Assembly (NCBI RefSeq): GCF_025024155.1
Contig: NW_026251831.1
Span: 1 to 64,000 of the forward strand
DNA from: Gamsiella multidivaricata
Lineage: Eukaryota > Mortierellomycota > Mortierellomycetes > Mortierellales > Mortierellaceae
DNA length: 64,000 bases
Reading direction: 5' to 3'
Under the pieces are notes generated by a model. It had not been told where the DNA came from. It saw only the letters and a program-made list of their open reading frames with translations, and made no database searches. Made by a program: the position numbers and the translations under genes. This document shows positions 32,571 through 44,217 of this stretch, one piece after another. The first letter of the stretch is position 1, and every line of letters starts with the position of its first letter.

Positions 32571-35500
32571 CTAATGGCCGACGCGAAGGGTCGCCGCATC
32601 ATCCGCAAGCGAGCAATGGTCCAACAAAAAGATATCCAAATCCTGCCATCCACCTCCAACCCGGACCATCACCTTCCTCTTCTTCCCACTGCCTGCCTTC
32701 GCTGCCGGCGCCGAACTCGACGACGACACGGGACTATTGAACGACCTCGCCCGCATTCGTGTTGACCGACTCGCTGCCGGCTCCGGTCTTCTCAAAGTGT
32801 TCATCCCTTGCTGCTGCTGCTGCTGCTGTTTGTACAACGCTTCCTCAACGCCGCTCAGGCTTCGTCCACTCGACGTTTGCGAATCATCCGCAGCCTGCGA
32901 CGATGAGCGTCCGTACTCCATCAACCGACACAACACCATCTTCCCGCCTAGCGCCACGATCCTTCCGTGCGCACGCTCTTCTACCCTGCCTCCGAAATAG
33001 TACTTCCCCTCCCCGAGTCGTCGAACCTGCATCTGGATCGGACTCGCGTTCAAGATCCGCGCAAATTCTTCGTCCAGCTCATCACCACGGACCGATACAT
33101 AGCTCGCAGAGGGTCTCTCTTGAACCCTCACCTTTTCCAGCAAATCTGGTAGCTCAGACTTGTTTTGCGCCTTTTTTGACTGTTCCTGCTGCTGCTGCTG
33201 ATGTTGTTGTTGCTGGTGTTGTTGTTGCTGATGTTGTTGCTGTTGATGTTGATGTTGTTGTTGCTCCTGTAACTGCTGAAACCGCGACGGTTGCAGTCTG
33301 CTAAACGACCCTACGGACGACGACGAAGACGTCGAAGGACTCGCCGGCTCTTCGAATGGCGGTACAGGACACGTCTCCAGCCCCATACTAGAAGAAGATC
33401 CCGTCGTCGACCCAGGCCCTGGTCCATACACCGATCCCACTCTCTCTGCAAAGTATCCCCCCGAAGCCGCCGCCGTCGTCGTCGTCCTCGATGTCTGTAG
33501 TCTCCCATGGTTATCCAACGAAGTCCTCCGATTCCGCTGCAGATTCTGGATTCCATCGCCCACGTTCTGAGCACTCGACTGTCGCTGCCGAACTGTTGGT
33601 GGTGGCGAGAACATCGACTGCCGCTGTCCCGAGGGCGCTTCGCGCCCGTACGGTATCGGACTACTCGATCGCCGCTGAGACATCGTCGTCGCCAGTGTTG
33701 CCGATGTCGGGGTCGGTGCAGAATTCTGTCGGGATCGGGTCAACGAATTCGTGACCACAGGCGGTGGTAATTTGAGCTGCGATTTTCGTCCGCTGGCTGC
33801 GGATCCAGGTGTAGGCGATGTTGACCTTGCAGTCTGAGCTCCCGCAGACAGTTTACTCATGCTTCCGACGGGCGAGAACACGGGCTTCAGCTGCGACGGT
33901 CCGCCATTAAGTGAGGGCGTGCAGGATGTACTCCTGGTCCTGGACATCGAAGATGCTGAGCGAGAGAGAGGTGGACGCGAGGGATCAGGATCATACTCCT
34001 GTCGACTCGAAGACCGGGAACGTGGGGCATATGTCGCTGCAGCGGATGGTGAATGTGGGATTCCAGGGATAGAAGGCGATGTTGTTTTTGTGCTACAAGA
34101 CAAAAAGAAAGAAAGAAAGAAAGCTCCATTAATAACACGACCTTCATCTAGAAATAAAAAGAATGGATATTACAAAGGAAAGGTCAATGTACCTTGGACA
34201 CCATGGGCGCGGTTTGTCCGATGTTTGTCTAGAGGGTGATCGTGATGGGCTTCGACTCAACGATCGATAGTTGACATATGTGTTTGGTGACAGCATGGAC
34301 GGCAGACTAGTGATTGAAGGCACTGGTGACCAAGGACGGTGGCGTTGAGTGTTCATAGGCGACCGATTCCTAGCCCTCAAAGACTCGTTTGGAGAACCAG
34401 CTGGAGACTGAAGCGACGATGTCAATGGCAGAGGTCGCCGTCCACGCTGCTGCACCGGCTGAACCTGCTGAGCCTGCTGAGGCGGCTGAAATAAGGCAGG
34501 TGGTTCAGGAGATCTCCATTCTGACTGAGTTCGGGATCGTCGCATCGCAAACAACGGCCTTTCCGGGAGCTGCGCTGGAGGTGTAGGGATGTGCGATGGA
34601 ATGGACGCATCCAAAATGTCCAGCATTTCCTCGATGCTATCCAAGTCCAATTCGACCTGGTCAAGACTGTCTCGAAGCTGATCCCACTTTGTCTTCATGA
34701 TGCGATGCTTCTGAAGGATCTCTGTGTTCTTTGTCGTGCGACTGTCGATCCCGTTCTCCAGCATGTTGAGCATCTTGTTGACAGCAGGTGCATAATATTT
34801 GTGCTTGGCCTCAAAGCTCTTGAAGATCGTGTAGAGATGGTCACGGTCGATGGGTGCGGTTGGCACGACCTTTTCCCTCACCATCGCCTTGATCTGGTCA
34901 ACCAGCCCCTTGCAGTGCACAATAGCCCTGTCCATCGACTCCATCATCGACTCGACTTGTCCAGCAACCTGCTCAAATACAGCCAACCAGCGCTCCTCCT
35001 TCAATTCGTCTCCTATCTTCTCGCGACGTGCTTTGGCGTCATCCCATAGACCAAGTAGCTCGCGATATTGATCCTGCAGCTCATCTTGAGTGGGATCTTT
35101 GGAGGTCAGTGCATCGAGTTGAGATGTTAACGCCCCTATCCTTGGTGTCAGGGACTCGATTTGACTGTCGATATCAGCCAAGGCATCCGTGCTGCGCTGT
35201 TGCCTTCCCTGTGTCTCCTCTAAGCTAGTGACACCCGTGTCGAGCGGTGATGTCGAAAGCGAATATGGTGGACTGGAAGGCATCTCTGCTGTCGTGGACG
35301 AACCTTGGACATGACGCGACCTCTCGTCCTGGAGTCTGTCCATAGTCAACTCGATATTCTCCACCTCCGCCAGGACATTTTCCATTTGCGTTAACAGCTC
35401 CCGGCGAGTTTGAGCACTTGCGAAAATGCCCTTGACCTCGTCCAACATCGTCTTGAGTGCACCCCAGCCGTACTGGATGGTCTTTGTCGTATGTTGCAGC

Positions 35501-35976
35501 TCTTGTCCTGTTAATGCTGGTTCTTCTGCTTCGTTTTTGCCTCTGAGTTGCTGCTCCTGTGTTGTATCTGAGGTCTCTAATCTTGGTCCGACCTTGTCCC
35601 TGAGCTCTACCATCATCTCGATATTTGGGTGGAATCGATTCATGATCATGTCGATCTCGCTCACGTCCTGCTTTCCATTGGCACTTTTTTGCTGCGCCTC
35701 TACCTTCAGATCCAGCACGGCCAACTTGGCTGTTTCAAGCCACACTGTGAGATCCGAAGCCGCTTTTCGGAACCTTGAGCTGAGAATGTCGATAGGGATA
35801 GTGTCGTATGATGTGAGAACATGGTAGATATCGCTGTATGGTACCGGCAGTTTTTTCAGATTCTCCAGGTGTGATTCGTATGGTGATTCTGTAGTCGATT
35901 CCTCTATACTGCTGTCGCTCTTTCTTACAGAGATGGGTAATGACATTGCTAATTCGCTTTCTTGCTGGGAGGACAT
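32571..35976 (-). CDS. Kar9-like protein with C-terminal GAR (GAS2-related) microtubule-binding domain (1101 aa, 2 exons)
   Basis: Exons 35976-34193 and 34092-32571, phase 2. The N-terminal half is helical and coiled (PVPYSDIYHVLTSYDTIP, then spectrin-like helices), matching the Kar9 family of spindle-positioning proteins. A long Ser/Arg/Pro-rich linker includes SSPIPYG, a candidate SxIP motif for the EB1/Bim1 end-binding protein. A Gln/His tract (coding CAG/CAA, about 33180-33270) comes next. The C-terminal GAR domain is clear: DELDEEFARILNAS, QVRRLGEGKYYFGGR, MVLCRLMEYGR and VRVGGGWQDLDIFLLDH. Such proteins link microtubule plus ends to actin or myosin V to orient spindles and nuclei; here the GAR domain adds direct microtubule binding. 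A second poly-Q (7 residues) lies near 32815. Confidence 0.85.
33180..33275. repeat. CAG/CAA trinucleotide tract coding for poly-Gln/His
   Basis: Imperfect CTG/TTG repeats on the plus strand encode alternating Gln and His on the minus strand, within the linker of the Kar9-like protein. Confidence 0.8.
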
Positions 35977-38900
35977 AATAGTAGTTTCTGATCTACGGAG
36001 AAAAAAGATGTGTCAATTGGGCGAAATATAATATAACCCATTTACTGCCTAGATAGAAATCAAAAAAATTGCTTACGTCGTTATATATTTGTCAGGCGCA
36101 CAGTGCGGGCGTACTGAAGATTACTTTGAGGAAAACGGCCTGAAGGAGGAGAATGATCAAGAACTGAGTGTTAGCAGAGGACAAGGAGCAAATAGAAGCC
36201 CGAGGTTGAACATGGTTGATAAACGGGTCATCCAGGATTGGTGTGTGTGTGTAGCGGAGAAACAACAAAACAAGTCGGGGCCAAAAGTACGAACAAGGCT
36301 AGCGTTGTGCTACATCCCCATCTGCAACCAAGCCGGCTACCTCCTTTCATTCCCATTTGCACTCCTTGAATCTTCGACGGAGGGCCGTTATTCTTCACAT
36401 TCAAAAGCGTAGCAGGTTATCGGGGTGCAAAGGAGAGGGTTTATTGCAGTAGCCGAAATCAGGAGTCGCCCTCGCGGGGTGAGAGGATGGGGAAGGCGAG
36501 ATAGAGAGGCAATCAAGCGAGGATGGAACGATGTCGAGCGCCAGAGCTGAACCGTATGGCCACTACTTTTTAGCCATGTCGCCACCCTGTTATCAGGGCC
36601 CCTGTGCTACGAGTGAGCCTCGGCAACAATGGTTCTCTTTGGACCAAGCCGTAAAACGCTTGTTCCAATGCCTCCTTGCGCCATTTTGTATGGGATTTTG
36701 GTGTGAAAGGGGTCAATTGGCGGCAATTGGTGGCAATTGGTAGTAGTTCATAGCAATTCGTACCAACCGGAAGACGCGTTTTAGTTGGATATGGTTGGTC
36801 GCGTTTTCGTTACAGGGGTTCCAATGGAAGGAATATGATAAAGAAGGGATGATTTAAAAGAATGGAAGGTGTTTGATGGATTCAAAGTGGTATAAGTTCT
36901 ATTCGTATAAAAAGAGCGGGTTTGATCAGCTGAAGGGTGCTAGTCGAGATTACAGACAGCGCTCATCAGTTGTTGTGGATGGAATGAGTGAATGAGAACG
37001 CTGGAAGAATGAGTGAGTGTGAGTGCGCAGAAGCGAGTGAGTGTGAGTAAGAGAGAGAAGAGAAAGCTGAGCTCGACTCAATCCAGCCCAACCCGTGCTC
37101 CTTTCGTCTTTTGCTCCTATTGCCAGCATGACTCTGGCATGTCCACACCCTTTTTTTTCATTTTCATTTTTTTTTTTTGTTGTTGCCTTTATTGTCGAGT
37201 GCACTGTTGTATTCATTGTGTGTGGAGCACTTTCACAGCATACAGGACAAACTGGACCAGTCGGCGATCTCTATCGTAATTGCAATAAAAGCACTAGCTT
37301 CATTTCAGAGCAGAAAAAAAATGTCCACCCATGGAAAGAAGAGAGAGCACTCAAAAAAAAAAAAATAGCATTGCCATTACTCCGTCAGGAACCTTCGGAT
37401 GTGCGAAACAAGAACATCAACTGGCGGGGAGGGAACCAAAGATAGTCAGGGAAATATGATATCCATTTCTGTCTATTTGACCACAAATAGCTCTGCAACA
37501 GATGGTGAATTGGGCGTATACGGATGCTGGCCGTTATGGGGGGTGTAGGCAGCCTTGCCATCCGTTCCATGGCAGCAGAAGAATAATGAGACAGAGGGCT
37601 CGCCTTTGCTTTAATTGGCGATTTGCAGCCCACAGGCTCCACATGCAGCACATTAACCCTATTTCTAGATGACGCGTCTTGCCTCTGCTGGCTGTCTACC
37701 TCCTGCTCCTATGCTCTGCATCGTCCTATTTATACACTAGATACCTCGCGCTGTGCATGTGCATCTTTGGTGTAGATGTACTTGTAAGTCTATGTTTATG
37801 CATCATCTTTGGACGCACCTTGAACATTCCTCCGCACAGCAGGACAAAGACCAAATAGAACGCTAATTTCAGGCACAAGGTATGACCCATTTTCGTGCTA
37901 TGGCACTTAGCTAACCACAGACCATCATTTGACCCGAACCGTGTCTGGATGGAGAAAATGTACGACAATACATTCTTGGAACCGATCGCATAGAATTACT
38001 CGTAATCGAACTCGATTTTTTTAAGGCACTCGTCATTGTCCACCTTTTAAGGAAGATATATTTGCCTGCACCGCGTATGAATCCTACAGTCATTGAACGC
38101 CCTTCGCCGGTGTACAGATCATTTCTTATCCTTCATGCGCAACATCAAGAACTTTCCCACGCCTACAACATAGTATCAGGATTGAACAGAATTAAAAAAA
38201 AAAAAAAAAAAGGAAAAAAGGAAAAAAGAAAAAAAAATAACCGCATTGCATCTTCAGCTTTCCAATTTTTGGGGTCAAACGTTAAGAGATATCGAACTTT
38301 GCGCTGCCGAGAGTGTAGGCAAATAGATATTGGTCATCGGACAAAAAAAAAAAAAAAATTGGCTGACTCACTGTGGCCAGTGAGTAGGATAGAGGACGAA
38401 TGTTGCTGTGGTGACAGATCACTCCTTCGCCGCAGTTATGTGCTAATGGAGGAAAGGTATGCGGTAGAAGCCGTGAGAAAAGTGGCTCGGTTGCTTTTAC
38501 CGTTGCGATCGCAAGTCTAATCTGCGGGCAATTGCTACAGGTGCTGTGAGGGGTCTACACGCTGCTCGGCGCAAACAGAAACAACAAAAAAATAAAAAAA
38601 AAAAACGGCGATTTGCCACGCGAGTAGAACGTGGCACATGACATTTCCGGAAAATGGTTTGTATGGTGCAGGGGCTACTTATATCGTGTGGTGGGACGGG
38701 TGTCCAGCTGGTGTTGTATCGACTTCTTTACACCAAGGTCTCCGACATCATATGAAAATGATGACTAGACTATGTGCCGCTTATCGGAAGATAAGCACGT
38801 GTACAGCTGCCGCCTGATAGGGGTTTTTCAGGGATGTCTCGTTTTTAGGAGTTTAAGGTTTTGTATGCCCTGACACAAATTCAAACATCGATATGGCACC

Positions 38901-40683
38901 CGATACGACCAAATCTCAAAAAAGAGTTTACAATTACGGACCAAAAGAAAAAAACTCGGCACCGTATACCTAGACTTGGGGCGATATAGTGTAGCTTTAG
39001 TGGTGCTGATGAGGAGGAATGATGCGGTCGATGTGCTCATCCCACGAAACCGACAGAAGCAGGAAACTCTAACTTTGGGAGGAGAACCGCTCCTTCTAGA
39101 CAGCATGTTCCCGCAGACAACCTGTCCCAAGTATAGGATGTGATGACAACAGATTAGACTAGGTCGCCACAACTTGGCGCTAAAAGACGTACCCGGACAA
39201 TGGACCTAAAACACCATACGTACGTTGAAGCAAGATATGATCTGTATTGCTTGTGTTCTCTAGACCAAAGAATCTACCCAGATAATGCGCGGTTGACTGA
39301 TCAAAAGCAGCATCGACACTGCACGAAGAGATCCGTCTATCTCATCAAAAAGAAAGAGGTTAGGTGGAGCACGAAGATCGATCCTCCGTAGGAGCGTCGT
39401 AAACGCGTGTATAGCGCGTCGTAGATCTTTTAGCGCGCGTCGGTCCTGTTGTTCTTCTACTCCGTACACAAATAAACTACTGTACATCCAAAATTTATGG
39501 ATCATCGCCTCTATTTTCGTTCCTCTTGCCTCTCCACCTGCTTCCTTCTTCTCCCATAAATTAGATCCGCGAATTACGCTTGAGAAGATACAGGATGCTG
39601 TGTGTGTGTGCTGTATTGCTGCAACTGATCCGATCCACGAGCTGGGCGCTGCTGATCCAATTTGCCTTTGTTTTTTGTTCTTGCTTTTGGTCGCCTCAGG
39701 ACCATCTTTTCAGTGGAGTAGCTAGACCTAATTGCTTTGATCTCAATATTTCGTTGGAGCCCTTGTTGTGGCGGACGGATGGATAAAGAAGGTATCTACT
39801 TTACTAGATGACAAAATAATGAATTGCCCTGGTTCATTCTCGGCTCCACCTTCATCTACCGTATTTTCTTTGAATGAACAGTTTGAAACAGCGCGCGTTC
39901 TTTTATTTTGTACTTTCTTAGAATGGAAACCAACAAAATGCGGGGCAGACGACTAAGCGACGGACAAGGAAAACCATGATAAGGGCTCCTTTCCTCTTGT
40001 GCCTTGGCTTCAATTGAGAACAAATCAGGGACACGACGTATCATCTACACGGATTTACATCTTTACTAGACAGGAAGGCAATCAGGAACGCTTTGATTCT
40101 TGGGCAAACTGGATACATAGGGTTATGCTCGAGGCTATTATTATTATAATTATTATTAGGATAGTCCACTGTCAAGGGTAGGGACAAGGATAAGGACGAA
40201 GACAAGACAAGAAACAAGGACTTTTCTTGATGTCTTGGAAGCAGCTACAGTCCGTGGCTAAAAAAAAAAAATAAAAAAAAAAAAAAGACCTCAATTATTT
40301 TTTTTCTCTCATCCTACAGATCGATGGGGTTCAGGGTCAGCGGCTGAGGAGAAATGCTAAACGGGAGGGCAGCATGGACGCGAAGACAGCTCCTGCAACC
40401 AACGAGAAAGGAGCCAATTGCGCTCAAGGACAGAGAGATAGGGGGATTTTACAGGGGTTCGAGTTCAAAGTTGCAAGCAAGCGACGTCCATGGACAGTGC
40501 AGCAGCAGCAGGTTGGCATGCATCGAGAAATAGGGCCGAGCAGTAGTGGATCGTAGGATTCTCCTTGGCCCCTGGGAAGTGCCATTGCTCGCACAAGCAA
40601 AGGCGAAGGGGGAAGGGAAGCTGGGGAAGTACACAGTCTGGCGAGGACTGGACACGCAGAGTGCAGGCTATAGTGGCAGCAGT

Positions 40684-40685
<2 letters not shown>

Positions 40686-40714
<29 letters not shown>

Positions 40715-40740
40715 ACCAGACCAGACTAGACTAGACTAGA
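40686..40740. repeat. Pentanucleotide microsatellite CCAGA/CTAGA
   Basis: Eight CCAGA units (40686-40725) followed by three CTAGA units (40726-40740), about 470 bases before the glutamine synthetase ATG. Confidence 0.9.
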
Positions 40741-41045
40741 GTAGCGAGAGAGAGTGGCCGAGTGCAGTCAAGGAAAGAATAGCAGCAGTAGTAGTCTAAT
40801 GGCTGGATTGAATGGGAGATAACAAATCCAGTGGATCGAATCGAATCTAGTCGAGTCAAAGGGAGTGTGTTGTCCCTGAACGAGGAAAGTGACTGCCCGC
40901 GTTCATTTCAATCGAGATTAAAGTACCCGCCGCATTCAATCCGCTCTATTGTCTGTATTGTATGCTCCACCTGCCTCCTTCCTATCGTCGTCCTGGAGTC
41001 CTGGAGTCCCTCTCGCCCCATCTTTGCGAGTGTGAGGACGCTTTC

Positions 41046-41053
41046 ATATTTAA
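41046..41053 (+). promoter_or_regulatory. TATA-like element of the glutamine synthetase gene
   Basis: ATATTTAAA-type sequence about 160 bases before the ATG, followed by an extended CT-rich tract to about 41165. This is the usual build of a strongly expressed fungal promoter. Confidence 0.45.
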
Positions 41054-41211
41054 ACCTCCCCGGAGACGCCCTTCCTCCCTCTTCTTCTCTCCTCCCATCC
41101 AATCCACTCCTTCCTTCTCCCTCTCTTCGTCTTCTGTACATCAACCCCCCTTCTTCCCCCTCCTGTAAATATATACCCTATACTCACCTCCTCTCCACCC
41201 ATTCCTTAACC

Positions 41212-43889
41212 ATGGCCAACCAGGCTCGCGTCGCTTCCCTCCAGGACAACATCAACCGCCCCACCCGGGTCCTCTCCTACCCCAAGAAGGCCGATGGCAA
41301 GCCTCTCTACACCTCCGAGTTCTTTGGCGAGAACGTCTTCTCGCTTCAGCAGATCGCCAAGGCCCTGCCCAAGCCCGCCTATGCCTCCTTCCTGAAGCAG
41401 ATGCGCGGTCGCCAGGCCCTCGACAAGGGCACTGCTGACGCCATCGCCCACGCCGTCCGCATTTGGGCCATGGACCGTGGCGCCACCCACTTCACCCACT
41501 GGTTCCAGCCCCAGACCGGCTCGACCGCCGAGAAGCACGATGCTTTCCTCACACTAAAGTCCAGCTTCTCCCCCAATGGCGAGGAGGTAAGAAAACCCCC
41601 CCCCCCCGAACGGATCAGTGGAAATGGACAGCAAGAGGAAACAACTTTCAGGCTTTTTTATTATCAGCATGGACTGGGATCCCAGAAGAAAAAACAGATC
41701 TAGGCAGGGGATGTAGATGGATCATTGGGCTGTCCTAGACACAAAATGGTCGATCTTTTTGGTCTACTGTCAGCGCATCTTTGGAGCCTATGTCGTGTCC
41801 CGTTAGTGCAAAGGACCATTAGGGACTGTGGGATGATAAGGACGGGGCACTGCCGATACGATGCGTCTATTTTCTACCGCTACGGGTGGAGGGGAAGAGG
41901 GAGGGAGATGATTCACGCCACGGAAATATGATTGCTGGTCAAATAGATCCATATACTAACAGCTAGGTATCTATCTATTTTAATTAGGTCACTGCCATCG
42001 ATGCCTTCTCTGGCTCGCAGCTGCTCCAGGCCGAGCCCGATGCGTCATCGTTCCCCTCCGGAGGCATGCGCACCACCTTCGAGGCCCGTGGATACACCGT
42101 CTGGGACACCACCTCGCCCATGTTCATTCAGGAGGGACCCCACGGCACCTCGGTCCTTTACATCCCCTCGGTCTTCATCTCCTACAACGGCGATGCTCTC
42201 GACGAGAAGACCGTCCTCCTCCGCTCAACCTCCGCCATCGCAAAGTCCGCCAGCGAGCTCCTCAACCTCATTGACCCCGTCCCCGTCGGTGCTCAGCCCA
42301 AGGTCAGCCATGTCTACACCACCCTCGGAACCGAGCAGGAGTACTTCTTGATCGACCGCTCCCTCTACTCCCTCCGCCCCGACTTGAAGCACACCGGCCG
42401 CACCTTGATCGGAAACTTGCCCCCCAAGCATCAGCAGATGGACGATCACTACTTCGGACGCGTTCCCTCCAAGGTCATGGCCACCATGTCCGAGGCCGAG
42501 CTCGAGCTCTTCCGTCTTGGTGTCCCTGTCAAGACCCGCCATAACGAGGTCGCCCCTCAGCAGTTCGAACTCGCCCCCATCTTCGAGGAGGCCTCGCTCG
42601 CGGTTGATCACAACCTGTTGACCATGGACGTTCTCTCCAAGGTCGCCCACAAGAACAAGCTGAAGGTCCTCTTCCACGAGAAGCCCTTCAAGGGTGTCAA
42701 CGGATCCGGCAAGCACTGCAACTGGTCCATGTCGACTGACCGTGGCGAGAACTTGCTCGACCCCACTGTCAAGCCCGAGACCAACTACCGCTTCTTGCTT
42801 GTCCTCGTCGCTGTCCTCCACGCCGTCCACCAGCACGGAGGCCTCATGCGTACCTCGATCGCCTCTTCCTCCAACGAGCACCGTCTCGGTGCTTGCGAGG
42901 CTCCCCCAATGATCGTTTCTGTCTTCTTGGGTGAGCACTTGACCGAGGTCCTCAACTCGATCGAGGAGTCCCGCCCCATCAAGAACTTCTCCGTTCCCGA
43001 GATCCAGACCATCAAGTTGGGAGGCACTGCATTGGATGTCAAGGTCGCCTCTTTGCCCAGCATCGCCCGTGACTTGACCGACCGCAACCGCACCTCGCCC
43101 TTCGCCTTCACCGGCAACAAGTTCGAATTCCGTGCTGTCGGCTCCAAGCAGTCGCCTGCCTTCCCCGTCACCATCCTCAACGCCGCCGTCGCCTCGGCTC
43201 TTCAGGATGTCACTGCTGCCCTTCGCGAGCAGATGGGCGACAAGCCCTACCCCTCGGATGCCGACAAGGTCGCTGTCATCAAGAAGTTCATTGCCTCGAC
43301 CAAGTCTGTTCGCTTCGAGGGCGATGGTTACTCCGAGGCCTGGATCCACGAGGCCGAGAAGCGTGGTCTGCCCAACATCAAGACCAGCCCCGAGGCCTTC
43401 GAGCAGCTCTTGAACCCCGTTCACTCGGACATGTTGACCAAGCTCGGTATCTTCACCGCCTCGGAGCTCCAGTCCCGTCACTTGATTCTCCAGGAGCGCT
43501 ATGCCAAGGATCTCCTCGTCGAGGCCTCGACCCTCCGCACCTTGCTCGCCTCCCAGATCTTGCCTGCTGCTTTTGAGTACCGTGCTAGCTTGGCTCAGGC
43601 CATCGGCTTGTTGAGAAACATCGACAACGACGATGCTTCGCCCGAGTTGGCTGCCCTCAAGGCCCTGACCCCTGTTGTCAAGGAGCTCCAGGCTGCGATC
43701 GAAAGCTTGGACGGCTCCATCCATGGTATGCATGAGGTCGGCGATGATGCCGTTGCGGAGGCCAAGTTCGCCAACGACCATATCGCCCCTGCCCTGAACG
43801 TTGCCCGTGCTGCGGCCGACAAGCTCGAGGCCTTGACCGCCGACAAGTACTACCCCATCCCCCACTACAGTGAGCTCTTGTGGTTCTAA
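41212..43889 (+). CDS. Glutamine synthetase type III (GSIII, 758 aa, 2 exons)
   Basis: Exons 41212-41586 and 41988-43889, phase 0, with a 401-nt intron that has a good branch site (TACTAAC) and TTAG acceptor. Motifs are those of the large GSIII class, not the ~360-aa eukaryotic GSII: ARGYTVWDTTSP, TTLGTEQEYFLID, RHNEVAPQQFELAP, NGSGKHCNWSM, RTSIASSSNEHRLGACEAPP, and SPFAFTGNKFEFRAVGS. Length also matches GSIII (~700-730 aa) with a short N-terminal extension. It condenses glutamate and ammonia with ATP in the cytosol. Codon use is strongly C-biased (TCC, ATC, AAG) unlike most neighbours, so expression is probably high. That bias also produces a 546-codon antisense open frame with no coding meaning. 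Confidence 0.95.
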
Positions 43890-44217
43890 GTCAGCGGCGG
43901 ATTATTTTTTTCAGGGGAAACCAGCAGTGAATTGTCATGGGGAAAACAGGATTATATTATTTTTTCAGGGATCTGTATTTTGTAGCATATCAACCAGAAA
44001 GGAGTCAAAGCATTGCTCTTTTGTGAACAAGGAACACCATTCAAATAAAACAACCAACTCAAAAAACACATTGTTCTAAACGAAATATACCATTGAAAGC
44101 CGCTTCCGGTGATTTATTTTTATGAATGAGGCAATGCCACGAAGAGGGGAAAAAAAATGTAAGGATAGTAAGGACATGGCCGATTGAAAAACAACAAAAT
44201 GGAAGTGACTCTCGAGA
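43890..44217. other. Convergent 3' spacer between glutamine synthetase and CDT1 copy A
   Basis: GS 3' UTR with AATAAAA near 44045, then the 3' flank of minus-strand CDT1. The homology shared with the second CDT1 copy starts only at about 44208. Confidence 0.5.

Larger units (their letters stand above)
35977..41211. other. Gene-poor 5.2 kb region between Kar9-like gene and glutamine synthetase
   Basis: I find no recognisable protein on either strand. It has many A/T homopolymers (38190-38240, 38341-38357, 40260-40285), an imperfect repeat of GGCAATTGGT type at about 36715-36765, an ATT-rich run at 40137-40160 and the CCAGA array. The right end is the GS promoter, with a TATTTAAA element near 41048 and a long CT-rich leader. 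Fragments such as the minus-strand frame at 37726-37968 look like decayed sequence but match nothing I know. Confidence 0.45.

Noticed and set aside
42225..43865. 546-codon open frame antisense to glutamine synthetase
   Set aside because: It is low complexity (Gly/Leu/Val/Glu-rich) and arises from the strong C-ending codon bias of GSIII on the other strand; no family resemblance.
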